A DNA stretch of 26,907 nt from assembly GCA_021785115.1 (NCBI GenBank), contig JAJYGO010000498.1, positions 1-26,907 of the forward strand, written 5' to 3'. This document shows positions 1 to 10,152 of this stretch, piece by piece (the first letter of the stretch is position 1; every line of letters begins with the position of its first letter). Under the pieces are notes generated by a model. The model saw only the letters and a program-made list of their open reading frames with translations, was not told the DNA's origin and made no database searches. Made by a program: the position numbers and the translations under genes. Source of the DNA: Chloroflexota bacterium. Its GTDB lineage: Bacteria > Chloroflexota > Limnocylindria > Limnocylindrales > CSP1-4.

Positions 1-1126
<1,126 letters not shown>

Positions 1127-1128
1127 GG

Positions 1129-3216
1129 TCAGACAGGTCCTCCCACTGGGGTTCGGCTGGTTGTCCTTGTCAAGACGGTGGAGGCGGCCGCCCGGCGGTC
1201 CAGGTCGGCGCGCTCCCGTTCGAGTGCACGGATTCGGTCGATGAGGTTGTCGGCCACGGCGATGCCGCCGCCTGCGACGGGTCCGCCCGCGACGACGCCG
1301 CCCGACGCGGCACCATCCAGGGCGGCACCGCCCGCGGCGCCTGTCTCAGCGGAACCGCCCGACGCGGCACCGCCCGCCACGGCGCGTCCCCGCGCCTGGG
1401 CCTCGGCCAGTTCGGCGCGGAGGAAATCGAGCTCGTCCCCCACGCGGCGCAGCTGAAGACGGATCAGGCACTGCTCCACCGCGCGGGACGCCCGGTCGTC
1501 CGACAGGCGGGGGGCCGCCCGCTCGACGAGCCCCCGGACGATCGCCGCGAGCTCCGGATCGAGACCACGCACGAACGGCTCGAGGGTCGTGCCGGCCGCC
1601 GCCGAGTCGGCGGCGCGCGCCGCGACATCCGCCTCCCGGACCGCACGCCAGAGCTCGCGCGCGGGCGTGGTGAGCAGGGCTTCCGGCGGCAGCTCGTCCG
1701 CGGCTGCGATGGCCGCCCGCTCGTCGACGTGCCGCAGCAGCAGGCCCAGCAGCTCGCGTTCGATGGGATCGAGGGTCTGCGCCGCCTCCGTCCCGTCGAT
1801 CGTCTCCCGCGACGCCAGCACCGCGTCGGCGGTGAAGCGCCCGGTGCCGTGCCCGGTCGCGGAGGGGTCGGTGCCCGGCCGCGCGGTCTCCGGTCGCTGC
1901 AGCAGCTCCTGCACCGTGCGCACGTCCACCCCGGCACGCCGGGCGAGGGACTGCACGTACGCGTCGCGTTCGACGGGATCCCCGATCTGCCGCAGGGTGG
2001 GCGCCACCGCCTCCACGAGCCGCTTGCGACCCTGCACGGTGCGCGGGTCGTGGCGGGCGGCGAAGTACTCCACCAGGTAGTCCATGATCGGCTGCGGCGC
2101 CCCCACCGCCGCCTCCCACGTCGCCCGATCGTCCCGGATCACCTCGTCCGGGTCCTTCCCCTCCGGGAGCCGCACGACCCCGACCTCGGTCAGCCCCACG
2201 CGCGCCCTGCTCCGCTGCACCTCGGCGATCAGCGCGGTCAGCTCCGTGGCCCCGAAGGTCCCGGCGCTCTGCCCGGCCGGGTCGACGTCGTACGCGAGCG
2301 CGATGGAGGGCGCGTACCGGGTGAGAAGCTCCACCTGGGCGGCGGTGAGGGCCGTCCCGAGGCCTGCGACCACGTTCTCGAACCCCGCCTGGTGGGCCAT
2401 CAGCGCGTCCGTGTAGCCCTCCACGATCACCGCCCGGCCGGTCCGCCGCATGGCCGTGCGCGCCCGATCGACGAGATACAGCGAGCGGCTCTTGTCGAAG
2501 AGCGGCGTGGCCGGCGAGTTCAGGTACTTGGGGCCACGATCCCGGCCGGAAGCGCCGTCGCCGCCCTGCTCCAGGATCCGTCCCCCCAGGCCGGTCGCGT
2601 GCCCGGAAGCGTCGCGGATCGGGAAGATGATGCGGCCGCGGAACCGGTCGTAGACGCCCCGGCGTCCGCGCACGGCGAGCCCCACCGTCTCGAGCTCCTC
2701 GTCGGTGGCCCCGCGCTTCGTCCGGAGCGCCTTCGACAGCGGCTCCCACGCATCGGGGGCCCAGCCCAGCTGGAACGTCGCGACCGTCTCGTCCGTGAAG
2801 CCGCGGCCGCGCAGGTAGTCGAGCGCCGGCTGGCCGTGGCGCGTGTCCGTGAGCACGCGGTGGTAGAAGGCGACGGCCGCCTCGAGCACGTCACGCAGCC
2901 GCTTGCGTCGCGCGTCCTCCCGGCTGGTCCGCTCGTCCAGCTCCACCCCGGCCCGTGCCGCCAGCCGCTTCAGCGCCTCCGGGAAGTCGATCCCCTCGCG
3001 CTGCATGACGAAGCTGAAGACGTCGCCGCCCAGTCCGCAACCGAAGCAGTGCCAGCTCTCGCGCGCGGGGGTGACCACGAACGACGGCGTCTTCTCGCCG
3101 TGGAACGGACACAGGCCCTTCCAGGTGGTGCCCGCCTTCCGGAGGGGGACGCTCTCCCCGATGATCTCGACGATGTCGAGCTTCGCTTTGACGCTCGCGA
3201 CGGCGCCTGTGGACAA
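1129..3216 (-). CDS. dnaG: DNA primase DnaG
   Basis: Synthesises RNA primers for replication and loads through the DnaB helicase. The 695-aa protein has a CHC2 zinc finger (C36, H39, C57, C60), the RNA-polymerase core, and a TOPRIM domain with E266 of VEGYTD and D310/D312 of YDVDPAG as metal ligands. A C-terminal helical region about residues 440-610 would contact helicase. The start is TTG at 3216, preceded by GAGAGG 5 nt away. It places the usual [13 protein letters not shown] start of the family at residue 9, and no ATG or GTG lies near. An unusual feature is a glycine/alanine-rich low-complexity stretch at about residues 613-652, followed by a charged helix and tail. Family members are mostly 580-650 aa, so the excess is this tail. 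It lies directly upstream of rpoD. Confidence 0.96.
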   Translation of the reverse strand: MSTGAVASVKAKLDIVEIIGESVPLRKAGTTWKGLCPFHGEKTPSFVVTPARESWHCFGCGLGGDVFSFVMQREGIDFPEALKRLAARAGVELDERTSREDARRKRLRDVLEAAVAFYHRVLTDTRHGQPALDYLRGRGFTDETVATFQLGWAPDAWEPLSKALRTKRGATDEELETVGLAVRGRRGVYDRFRGRIIFPIRDASGHATGLGGRILEQGGDGASGRDRGPKYLNSPATPLFDKSRSLYLVDRARTAMRRTGRAVIVEGYTDALMAHQAGFENVVAGLGTALTAAQVELLTRYAPSIALAYDVDPAGQSAGTFGATELTALIAEVQRSRARVGLTEVGVVRLPEGKDPDEVIRDDRATWEAAVGAPQPIMDYLVEYFAARHDPRTVQGRKRLVEAVAPTLRQIGDPVERDAYVQSLARRAGVDVRTVQELLQRPETARPGTDPSATGHGTGRFTADAVLASRETIDGTEAAQTLDPIERELLGLLLRHVDERAAIAAADELPPEALLTTPARELWRAVREADVAARAADSAAAGTTLEPFVRGLDPELAAIVRGLVERAAPRLSDDRASRAVEQCLIRLQLRRVGDELDFLRAELAEAQARGRAVAGGAASGGSAETGAAGGAALDGAASGGVVAGGPVAGGGIAVADNLIDRIRALERERADLDRRAAASTVLTRTTSRTPVGGPV

Positions 3217-3299
3217 GGATCCTCTCGGTTGCTGGCGGGTGGGCCGGCCGGATGCGTGCCGGTGCAGGCCGTTGCGACCTGCCGGAGACAGCTAGCGCC

Positions 3300-3444
3300 G
3301 TGTCAAGTCTTGACACGGCTTCGCAGGCGGGATGATGCGCCCGTTCCGGGCCCGTGTCAAGGGGTTTCGCGGGCTTGTCAAGGGGGTGAGGGCGCCACAG
3401 GGGGCCCCAGAGACGCCGCCAGGGGCCCCTGTCAAGTCTTGACA
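3300..3444. promoter_or_regulatory. Cluster of TGTCAAG operator-like sites upstream of dnaG
   Basis: TGTCAAG occurs at 3301, 3355, 3376 and 3430. The first and last are perfect palindromes, TGTCAAGTCTTGACA, at 3301-3315 (extended by one more G/C pair) and 3430-3444. Start-to-start distances are 54, 21 and 54 bp, so the array is spaced symmetrically. The minus-strand reading of each site contains the hexamer TTGACA, so a bound protein would overlap a -35 box. This suggests a dimeric regulator of the dnaG-rpoD operon; the regulator is unknown. Confidence 0.5.
3332..3360 (-). promoter_or_regulatory. Candidate sigma-70 promoter for dnaG-rpoD
   Basis: On the minus strand a perfect -35 TTGACA (3360-3355) is followed by a 17-nt spacer and a -10 CATCAT (3337-3332, 4 of 6 matches). 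The start of transcription would fall near 3325, leaving a leader of about 110 nt before the TTG codon of dnaG. The -35 box is itself one of the TGTCAAG sites, and one palindrome sits just downstream of the expected start, as expected for repression. Confidence 0.45.
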
Positions 3445-3815
3445 AGGCATGCGACGGGGCAGCCGGCCGGACGGAGAAGGGGTCGGGCGCGCGGTGACGC
3501 CACGCACCACCAGTACGCCCAACGTGCCGAACTACGAGCCAAACGCCACTGGCGCGCGCGGATAGTTCTGCGCGACCGTTCGGGTCACTGCACGGCGGTG
3601 CCGGGCCGGATTGCGCCGTCCGACGAGGGAGCGACGGGCGATCCCGGCTTGGACGAGGGACCGGTCAAGGGGGTTCGCTGCAGGTGGCGCGGGCCAGCGG
3701 GAGGCGAAGGCGGCAAGGACAGCGTCGCGCCGCAGCGTGGGTATCCCCTGATCAGACGAGCCGGCGTCCTCGGATGGGCCGCACGGTGCGGTGATCGGAT
3801 AGAGGGAGGACGTTC

Positions 3816-4802
3816 ATGCATCGGCTCACACAGCGTTCGCGTGCCCGGCGAATGGCGATGGCGGTGGGGGCGGCCGTGCTCTCCCTGGCAGCGGTCGGGG
3901 TGGTCCTGGCGGCACCGTCCACGCTGACGTTCACGCCGCAGAAGGCGGACCAGATCACCAACATCGACGTCCTGCGTCAACAGATCAAGAACTACTACGG
4001 CACGCCGACCGCCACGACCGGCTCGGGGGCAACGGCCGGCTGGACGCTGGGCCTGAACCTCGAAAGCAACTACGCGCGGGAAGTCGAGTCGGTCGCCGCC
4101 GATGGCGCGCAGTGGCTGCAGGCGCGGGCCGGCAAGTCGGCCAAGCCGGCGATCGTCTTCGACGTCGATGACACGACGCTCACCACGTACAACTACGAGC
4201 TGTTCAGCAACTGGGACTACAACCCCGCCACGAACGCGGTCTTCGTGGGGCTTACCACGAGCGGGACGCCGCCCGTGACGACATTCACCGGCAACCTGTT
4301 CCCGGCGACGCCGGGGATGGTCGCGCTGGCCCAGAAGGCGCACGAACTCGGGTACGCCATCTTCTGGATCACCGGCCGGGGTGACGCGCAGCACGCGGCG
4401 ACCATCGCCAACCTGGTCAGTGACACCGCGGCCGGGTTCAGTGACATCACCTCGGTGGCCTATTCGGGCGCCACGCTGCCGGAGATCGATGCCGGTTACC
4501 CGGCGCCGACGGCGCTCGATATCGGGCACGGCGGCTTCACCGATGGGCTCTTCACGAAGCCGACCATCAACCAGACGACCAACACGTACCCGGCCTACCT
4601 CGACACGCCGGAGTTCTGTGCCTCGTACATCGCCCAGAAGGTGTCGTGCGCCACGATCCCGTACAAGGCCGGCACGCGCGCCTACATCGAGTCGCAGGGC
4701 TACGACATCGTGGCCGACTTCGGCGACCAGTACAGCGACCTGCTCGGCGGCTACGCGGACCGCACGTTCAAGCTCCCCAACCCGAGCTACTACCTGCCGT
4801 AG
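3816..4802 (+). CDS. Secreted HAD-superfamily acid phosphatase (class IIIB-like)
   Basis: Predicted phosphomonoesterase acting outside the membrane. The 328-aa protein has an Arg-rich n-region and hydrophobic core (residues 13-32, ending VLAAP) that form a signal peptide. HAD motif I is FDVDDTTL with nucleophile D116 and acid/base D118; motif II is WITGRG; a later Lys in YKAGTRAYIESQGY and the acidic DFGDQYSDLLGG form motifs III and IV. This order fits the plant VSP/HAD_IIIB acid phosphatases. The ATG is preceded by AGGGAGG six or seven nt upstream. The next gene is a secreted nuclease in the same direction 301 bp on, which suggests a joint role in releasing phosphate from nucleic acids. Substrate is not shown by the sequence. 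Confidence 0.85.
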   Translation: MHRLTQRSRARRMAMAVGAAVLSLAAVGVVLAAPSTLTFTPQKADQITNIDVLRQQIKNYYGTPTATTGSGATAGWTLGLNLESNYAREVESVAADGAQWLQARAGKSAKPAIVFDVDDTTLTTYNYELFSNWDYNPATNAVFVGLTTSGTPPVTTFTGNLFPATPGMVALAQKAHELGYAIFWITGRGDAQHAATIANLVSDTAAGFSDITSVAYSGATLPEIDAGYPAPTALDIGHGGFTDGLFTKPTINQTTNTYPAYLDTPEFCASYIAQKVSCATIPYKAGTRAYIESQGYDIVADFGDQYSDLLGGYADRTFKLPNPSYYLP

Positions 4803-5103
4803 AACGTCGCAGCGATTGCGTCGCAACGCGGGCGTCTCGGCCGCTGCCGCGTGCACCGCGCCTGGATGCCCGCAGGGCCGGCCAGGGCGATAGTCGCGCG
4901 CAGGTGGACGCGGCGCTGCCCTGGTACCCCGTCGCGTGCGCCGTGATCGACGCATGTGGCTGCCCCAACCCAGTTCCATACGGGGGATGTCGGGGAGCCG
5001 ATGGGGGGCGGCTCCTCGACCATGTCTTGATGGAGGGAGCGATCCGCCCCGCCGCACTCGTTGAGGGAGCGCGACTAGGGGCGGATCGGGAGGGAGGCAC
5101 AGG
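4803..5103. other. Intergenic leader region before the nuclease, with two stem-loops
   Basis: No gene is supported here. GGAGCCG (4994-5000) and CGGCTCC (5009-5015) form a hairpin with an 8-nt loop. CGATCCGCCCC (5040-5050) and GGGGCGGATCG (5078-5088) are 11-bp perfect arms separated by 27 nt, just upstream of the nuclease ribosome-binding site. GAGGGAGCG is repeated directly at 5033 and 5063. Neither stem has a T-tract, so they are better read as leader structure or operators than as intrinsic terminators. Confidence 0.5.
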
Positions 5104-8100
5104 ATGTCAACGCATCCGCGTCACGCCCAGACGCGGGCCAGTGTGTTCGTCGCCAGTCTGGCCGTCGCGGCCACCGGGATCCTCGGCGTGGCGCCGCCAC
5201 ATGCTGCGGCCGTCTCGACCACCGTCGTCATCAGCCAGGTCTACGGTGGCGGCGGCAACAGCGGAGCCACCTTCAAGAACGACTTCATCGAGCTCTACAA
5301 CCTCGGCTCGACCGCCGTCGATTTGACGGATTGGAGCGTGCAATACGGGTCCGCGGGCGGCTCGACCTGGACGAACCGGACGAACCTGTCAGGAACGATC
5401 CAGCCCGGGCACTACTACCTCGTGCAAGAGGCTGCCGGGGCGGGCGGAACCGTATTCCTGCCCACGCCCAATGCGACAGGCACGATCGCCTTGTCAGCCA
5501 ATGCCGGCAAGGTCGCGCTCGTCTCGAGCACGACCGCACTGAGCGGATCGTGCCCAAGCGGGGGGCAGATCATCGACTTCGTCGGCTACGGGAACACCTC
5601 GGGCAACACGGCGAACTGCTCGGAGACCGGCCCCGCTCCGACCCTGTCGAACACCACCGCCGCGCTGCGGATTGGCAGCCCGCCGACTGACACCGACGAC
5701 AACGGCGCGGACTTCGTCGCTGGGACGCCGAACCCGCGCAACAGCGCTTGGCCCCTCACGGGCGCCGGCTCCGCGACGCCGAGTGTGCTCTCCGCCGGCG
5801 ACGCCACGCTGCTGACCGTCGCGGTCACCCCGAGCACGTCCCCCACGAGCACCGGAATCGGCGTGACGTGCAACCTCGCCGAGATCGGCGGCCCCGCGAC
5901 GCAGATGCTCTACGACGACGGCACCAACGGCGATGCGGCGGTCGGGGACAACACCTTCTCGTTCGCGACCAAGGTTACGGCGGCCACGAGCGGCGGAACG
6001 AAGAGCCTGCCCTGTTCGATTGGCGATGCGCAGTCGCGCGCCACGAGCGCGACGATCGTCATCACCGTCGTTGAGATCCTGCCCATCGGAGCCGTGAACG
6101 GCCCGGTCCCTGACAGCGACAGCTGTGCCGCACATACGTCGCCCTACGTCGGCCAGACAGTGACGGTCCAGGGCGTCATCTACGAGAAGACGCTCCAGGC
6201 CATCAGCAACTCCACGAACACGTACAAGGGCTTCTACATCCAGAACACGGCCGAGACCGCGGACACGGATCCGACGACGTCCGACGGCCTGTTCGTGTAC
6301 ATGGGCACCTACGCCACGCTCATCGGCGGCTACGCGCCCGTGGTGGGCGACGAGGTGGTCCTGAGCGGCAAGATCAGCGAGTACTACAACATGACCGAGC
6401 TCGGTAGCGCGAGCCTCGTCGGGCTCATTCGCAGCGGCGTGGACATCGCTGATGAGGTGGCGCCGGTCGAGGCGAACCCGCCGGTGGCCCTCGCCGAGGC
6501 CAACTGCTACTGGGAGCGCCTGCAGGGCATGCGAGTGCAGGTGCCCGAGGGCAGCATCGTGCTCGGCGGGCGCAACGTCTTCAGCCCTTCCGACGCCGAG
6601 ATCTGGGTGGCTGCCCCCAACAGCACCATCGCCCAGCGCACGACGCAGTACACCGATCGCGCCTTCCGCGACGCCCACCCGCTCGACGACAACTACAACC
6701 CGACGAGCTGGGACGGCAACGGCTACCGCATCCTGATGGGCAGCCTGGGGATCAAGGCGGCCGCCGGCGACGCGCAGGCGCTCATCGATCCCGCCCGCAC
6801 CTTTGACACGGTCACCAATATCCCGGCGGGCGGGCTCAACTACACCTACTCCAAGTACCGCATCGAGATCAGCGAGCAGCCCACGTTCAGCCTGGGGCCG
6901 GATCCCTCCCAGAACGATCCGCCGGTCGTCGAGACCGCCACCCAGTACACGATCGCCGACTACAACCTCGAGAACCTCTACGACTACCGGAACAACCCCT
7001 TCTCGGGCTGTGACTTCGCGGGCGACTCCGGATGTCCCCTCGTGGCACCCTTCCTCTCCGCGGTCACGCCTCCCTACGACTACGTGCCGGCCAGCGAGGC
7101 CGCCTACCAGGCACGCCTCACGGACATCGCCACGCAGATCGTGAACGACCTGCACAGCCCCGACATCCTGATGGTCCAGGAGGTCGAGAACCAGGACATC
7201 TGCAGCGTGCTCGACGGCGCGATGAGCTGCGGCACGACCGACAACGCCGATGGCAAGCCCGACGTGCTCCAGGACCTCGCGCTCAAGGTGGCGAGCCTGG
7301 GTGGCCCGGCCTATGACGCGGCGTGGGACCGCGACAGCTCGGACCTGCGCGGCATCGCCCCGGCGTATCTGTACCGCATCGACCGCGTCCAGCTCGTTCC
7401 ACCCCAGACCGGTGACCCGGTCCTCGGCGAGAACCCCGTGATCGGCGGCTACACCAGCGTGCCGTACGACAGCGACGTGTCCAACCCCAAGACGCTCAAC
7501 GCCGTCTACACGGGAGCCGGGGCCTGCGAGACCAGCTGGGTCTTCCCGCGCGCGCCCGACGTGGCGCTCTTCCGCGTCTGGGCCACCGGCGTGGGCTCGG
7601 GCAACTACGCCGACGTCTACACCATCAACAACCACTTCAAGAGCGGGCCCGACACCTGCGTCGCGCACCGCACCGAGCAGGCCAAGTACAACGCCGCGCT
7701 CGTGCAGTACCTCGAGACCGCCATGCCCGATGCCCGGGTCGTGGTGGCCGGTGACCTCAACGTGTACCCCCGGCCCGACGACCCCTTCGCGCCGATCGGC
7801 CAGGCGGGCTCGAGCGACCAGCTCGGATCGCTGTACCCGCCGAGCTCCGATCTGACGAACCTCTGGAGCGTCCTTGTCGGCACGACGCCAGCGTCCGCCT
7901 ACAGCTACGTCTACCTCGGGCAAGCCCAGACGCTCGACCAGGTGTTCGCGAACGCGTCGATGATGAGCTCGCTCCAGGGCTTCCGGATCGCACACATCAA
8001 CAGCGACTTCCCCGCCGACTACCCGGGCGACGTGGCGCGCGGCACGAGCGACCACGATCCCAACGTTGCCACGTTCTTGCTCTATCCCTTCAGTGGCTTC

Positions 8101-8433
8101 CTGAGCCCGATCGACGCGGCGCCGACGCTCAATGTGCTGAAGGCAGGGGCCGCGGTGCCGGTGAAGTTCAGCCTGGGCGGTGACCAGGGGCTGAACATCC
8201 TCGCCGCCGGGTATCCGCAATCCCAGCAGATCGATTGCACCACGCTGGTGCCATCGGGCTCGCCCGCGGGGACCACGGCTGCCGGGTCCTCCGGCCTCCG
8301 CTACGACGCCACGGCCGGCCAGTACATCTACGCCTGGAAGACCGACAAGGCGTGGGCCGGCACCTGCCGCGCGTTCATCCTGAAGCTCGCGGACGGGACC
8401 ACCCACGAGGCGGACTTCCAGTTCACCAAGTAA
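5104..8433 (+). CDS. Large secreted endonuclease/exonuclease/phosphatase-family nuclease (LTD, OB-like, EEP, PxKF)
   Basis: A 1109-aa ExeM/NucH-like extracellular DNase candidate. The order is signal peptide (1-36, ending AAAVS), lamin-tail domain (about 38-215, VISQVYGGGGNSG and NDFIELYN), an Ig-like/anchor domain (about 220-325), an OB-like nucleic-acid-binding domain (about 330-450, GQTVTVQGVIYE and VGDEVVLSG), the EEP catalytic domain (about 615-990), and a C-terminal PxKF-type domain (about 997-1109, LKAGAAVPVKFSLGG). Catalytic residues are visible: N621 in DYNLENLYD, E693/E695 in VQEVEN, H844 in NNHFKSG, D884/N886 in GDLNVYP and D983/H984 in TSDHDP. ATG 5104 has AGGGAGG about 8 nt upstream. 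A strong terminator follows. It lies downstream of a secreted phosphatase, consistent with DNA use as a phosphate source. Exact substrate (DNA or RNA) is inferred only from the family. Confidence 0.88.
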   Translation: MSTHPRHAQTRASVFVASLAVAATGILGVAPPHAAAVSTTVVISQVYGGGGNSGATFKNDFIELYNLGSTAVDLTDWSVQYGSAGGSTWTNRTNLSGTIQPGHYYLVQEAAGAGGTVFLPTPNATGTIALSANAGKVALVSSTTALSGSCPSGGQIIDFVGYGNTSGNTANCSETGPAPTLSNTTAALRIGSPPTDTDDNGADFVAGTPNPRNSAWPLTGAGSATPSVLSAGDATLLTVAVTPSTSPTSTGIGVTCNLAEIGGPATQMLYDDGTNGDAAVGDNTFSFATKVTAATSGGTKSLPCSIGDAQSRATSATIVITVVEILPIGAVNGPVPDSDSCAAHTSPYVGQTVTVQGVIYEKTLQAISNSTNTYKGFYIQNTAETADTDPTTSDGLFVYMGTYATLIGGYAPVVGDEVVLSGKISEYYNMTELGSASLVGLIRSGVDIADEVAPVEANPPVALAEANCYWERLQGMRVQVPEGSIVLGGRNVFSPSDAEIWVAAPNSTIAQRTTQYTDRAFRDAHPLDDNYNPTSWDGNGYRILMGSLGIKAAAGDAQALIDPARTFDTVTNIPAGGLNYTYSKYRIEISEQPTFSLGPDPSQNDPPVVETATQYTIADYNLENLYDYRNNPFSGCDFAGDSGCPLVAPFLSAVTPPYDYVPASEAAYQARLTDIATQIVNDLHSPDILMVQEVENQDICSVLDGAMSCGTTDNADGKPDVLQDLALKVASLGGPAYDAAWDRDSSDLRGIAPAYLYRIDRVQLVPPQTGDPVLGENPVIGGYTSVPYDSDVSNPKTLNAVYTGAGACETSWVFPRAPDVALFRVWATGVGSGNYADVYTINNHFKSGPDTCVAHRTEQAKYNAALVQYLETAMPDARVVVAGDLNVYPRPDDPFAPIGQAGSSDQLGSLYPPSSDLTNLWSVLVGTTPASAYSYVYLGQAQTLDQVFANASMMSSLQGFRIAHINSDFPADYPGDVARGTSDHDPNVATFLLYPFSGFLSPIDAAPTLNVLKAGAAVPVKFSLGGDQGLNILAAGYPQSQQIDCTTLVPSGSPAGTTAAGSSGLRYDATAGQYIYAWKTDKAWAGTCRAFILKLADGTTHEADFQFTK

Positions 8434-8453
8434 CCCTTCAGTCCGTGGATAGC

Positions 8454-8490
8454 CGAGGAGGCCGGGAACGCGCCCGGCCTCCTCGTTCTT
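8454..8490 (+). terminator. Intrinsic terminator after the nuclease gene
   Basis: A 13-bp perfect GC-rich stem (8454-8466 with 8473-8485; arms CGAGGAGGCCGGG and CCCGGCCTCCTCG) closes a 6-nt loop AACGCG and is followed by TTCTT. It begins 20 nt after the nuclease stop codon and is the clearest Rho-independent terminator in the window. Confidence 0.85.
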
Positions 8491-8580
8491 GCTCCGGTGC
8501 GCCCGACCGCCGGCGGCCGCGCCACGCCATGGGACCAACGTCTACTTTCCGGTGGCCCGCCCGTGGCCGACCATGCGCGC

Positions 8581-10119
8581 ATGGGTTCCCCACTCACCGC
8601 CCGGCCCCCCTTCGTCGCGGCCCGCGATGGGCTCTGCGCAGCCTCGATCGCCCTGGGTGCCCTGGAGGACGGCGATGCCGGGCCGGCCCGTGCCGCGATC
8701 GCCCGCTGGCTGGAGGTGCAGACCAGCAGTAACCCCGACAGCGTGCGCCGCTATCCCTGGGCCAGCAGCACGGTCTACTACCAGCTGCCGCCCTATGTCC
8801 CACCGCGCACCGCCTGGCACGCCTGGCGGCCGGCCGAGGAGGAATGGCGACAGCGGGACATCGAGCGCTTCGAGGCTTCCCTGCTCACACCCCTCGTGCT
8901 GTCGGACGCGGTCGAGCTGCTCGAGCGACTCGCCGCGGATGGCGAGGAGGATGCGGCGGCGCTCCTCGAGCGGGTCCTGCCGGTCGTGCGCCGGGACATG
9001 GCCCGCCTCGTCGTCGGCCTGCACGCCTGGAGCGACACGTGGGGTCTCTGGAACCTCGCCCGTCACGAGCGCGCGCTCCGCCGCCTGCATCCCTTCGCGC
9101 TCGCCATCGCCGACAGCTACGCCGCCCGCGCCATCGCCCAGGGCGCCGTGGGGACGGGCAGCCGGTATCCCTTCCACGACCAGCCCCTCGTCTCGGTCTC
9201 GGCACAGCTCGCGGCGGGGCTCGCGGCGCTCGGTGTCCACCCGCGGCTGGTGGGGCGGCTGGCCGCCTTCGTGGCGGCCAGCGAGGCGCCCGAGGGGGCG
9301 TGGGGCGACGCCGACGGGCCACGCGACCTGCTCACCACCCTGGTGGCGGCCGACCTGCTGGCGGGGCTCGACCCGGCCTGGGACCCGGCGGCCACGCTCG
9401 GCTGGATCGACCGGCAGCGCCGCCCCGACGGCGTCTTCGTGGCCTACGGCCCCGAGGCTGCCTGGCTGACCCTGGAGCTCGAGGCGCTCCTGCGGCGCCT
9501 GGCGCGGCCCTTCCCGGCACGCTTCCGCTGGCCGCAGCTCGCCACCGAGCAGCGCGACCGCCGCACCCAGCTCCCGTTCCTTGGGTACCTCGCCGACCTG
9601 GCGCGCCTCTTCGCCGAGGTGCCGGCCCTCGCGGCGGCCCCGGTCGAGATCGCCTTCCTCGACCTGGCGGGCTTCGGGGCCTGGAACAACCGCCACGGCA
9701 TGGCTGCCGGCGACGAGGTGCTGCGCTTCCTCGCGGCCGAGCTCGCCGGCCTGCCCGATTCGGTCGCCATCCGCGACGGGGGCGACGAGTTCCTGGTGGT
9801 CGGCGTGCCCTGCGGTTCCGGGCTCACTGCCTCGCTCGAGGCGTTCCGGCGCGCCTTCCCCGGCCGGCTGCACGCACGCTTCGGGACCGAGGCCGTGGCC
9901 CCGCGCATCCTCGTCGGGCACGCCGTCGGCGCGTCCCTCGTCGATGCCCGCGACGTGCTCGGCCGCGAGATCGCCGCACTCAAGGCCGCGCATCCCGCCC
10001 CACCGCCGGAGGGGATCCTGGTGCCCTCGGCCGGCGTGGCTGGCGATCCGGTCGGGCGCGGTGACCCAGGCGGTGCTCACGGCGAGCCGACGACGGGGAC
10101 GCGACCGCTCCCCATCTAG
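8581..10119 (+). CDS. GGDEF-domain protein with an N-terminal helical, toroid-like domain
   Basis: Probable diguanylate cyclase or cyclic-di-GMP-related protein of 512 aa. The C-terminal part (about 350-490) matches a GGDEF domain: metal-site Asp D361 in FLDLAGF, WNNRHGMAAGDEVLRF, and an intact GGDEF motif at 400-404 after IRD. No RxxD inhibitory site lies upstream of the motif. The N-terminal 330 residues are helical with repeated patterns such as WGDADGPRDLLTTLVAADLL and WIDRQRRPDGVFVAYG, which resemble the alpha/alpha-toroid repeats of terpene cyclases and prenyltransferases; this is pattern reading, not proof. No signal peptide or membrane segment is seen, so it is probably cytosolic. I prefer ATG 8581; an in-frame GTG at 8497 would add 28 low-complexity residues. 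Neither start has a good ribosome-binding site. It is monocistronic after a terminator. Confidence 0.7.
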   Translation: MGSPLTARPPFVAARDGLCAASIALGALEDGDAGPARAAIARWLEVQTSSNPDSVRRYPWASSTVYYQLPPYVPPRTAWHAWRPAEEEWRQRDIERFEASLLTPLVLSDAVELLERLAADGEEDAAALLERVLPVVRRDMARLVVGLHAWSDTWGLWNLARHERALRRLHPFALAIADSYAARAIAQGAVGTGSRYPFHDQPLVSVSAQLAAGLAALGVHPRLVGRLAAFVAASEAPEGAWGDADGPRDLLTTLVAADLLAGLDPAWDPAATLGWIDRQRRPDGVFVAYGPEAAWLTLELEALLRRLARPFPARFRWPQLATEQRDRRTQLPFLGYLADLARLFAEVPALAAAPVEIAFLDLAGFGAWNNRHGMAAGDEVLRFLAAELAGLPDSVAIRDGGDEFLVVGVPCGSGLTASLEAFRRAFPGRLHARFGTEAVAPRILVGHAVGASLVDARDVLGREIAALKAAHPAPPPEGILVPSAGVAGDPVGRGDPGGAHGEPTTGTRPLPI

Positions 10120-10120
10120 C

Positions 10121-10136
10121 GCCGCGCCGGCGCGGC
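10121..10136. terminator. GC palindrome after the GGDEF gene, possible terminator
   Basis: GCCGCGCCGGCGCGGC is a perfect 16-bp palindrome beginning 1 nt after the stop codon. It can fold as a short hairpin but has no T-tract, so termination is uncertain. Confidence 0.35.
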
Positions 10137-10152
10137 CGGGACGGCGCGGCCA

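Larger units (their letters stand above)
3217..3815. other. Divergent intergenic region between dnaG and the secreted phosphatase
   Basis: About 600 bp without a convincing gene; open frames here only reflect the high GC. The dnaG-proximal part holds the TGTCAAG site cluster and a dnaG promoter candidate (separate entries). GTCAAGGGGGT occurs at 3377-3387 and again at 3664-3674, so a fifth, degenerate site may lie close to the phosphatase gene. GCCAAACGCCACTGGCGCG at 3538-3556 recurs with one mismatch at 13121-13139. I found no tRNA-like fold and no clear promoter for the plus-strand gene. Confidence 0.7.

Noticed and set aside
3292..3522. Minus-strand 76-codon frame in the dnaG spacer
   Set aside because: Its repeated CQDLT phrases come from the TGTCAAG palindromes; no start signal or protein-like pattern.
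3217..3815. tRNA or other structured RNA gene
   Set aside because: No cloverleaf arms or T-loop sequence could be found on either strand.
5494..8538. Minus-strand open frame (about 1010 codons) opposite the secreted nuclease
   Set aside because: No recognisable domain and repeated Arg/Val/Gly composition; the plus-strand nuclease has all catalytic motifs.
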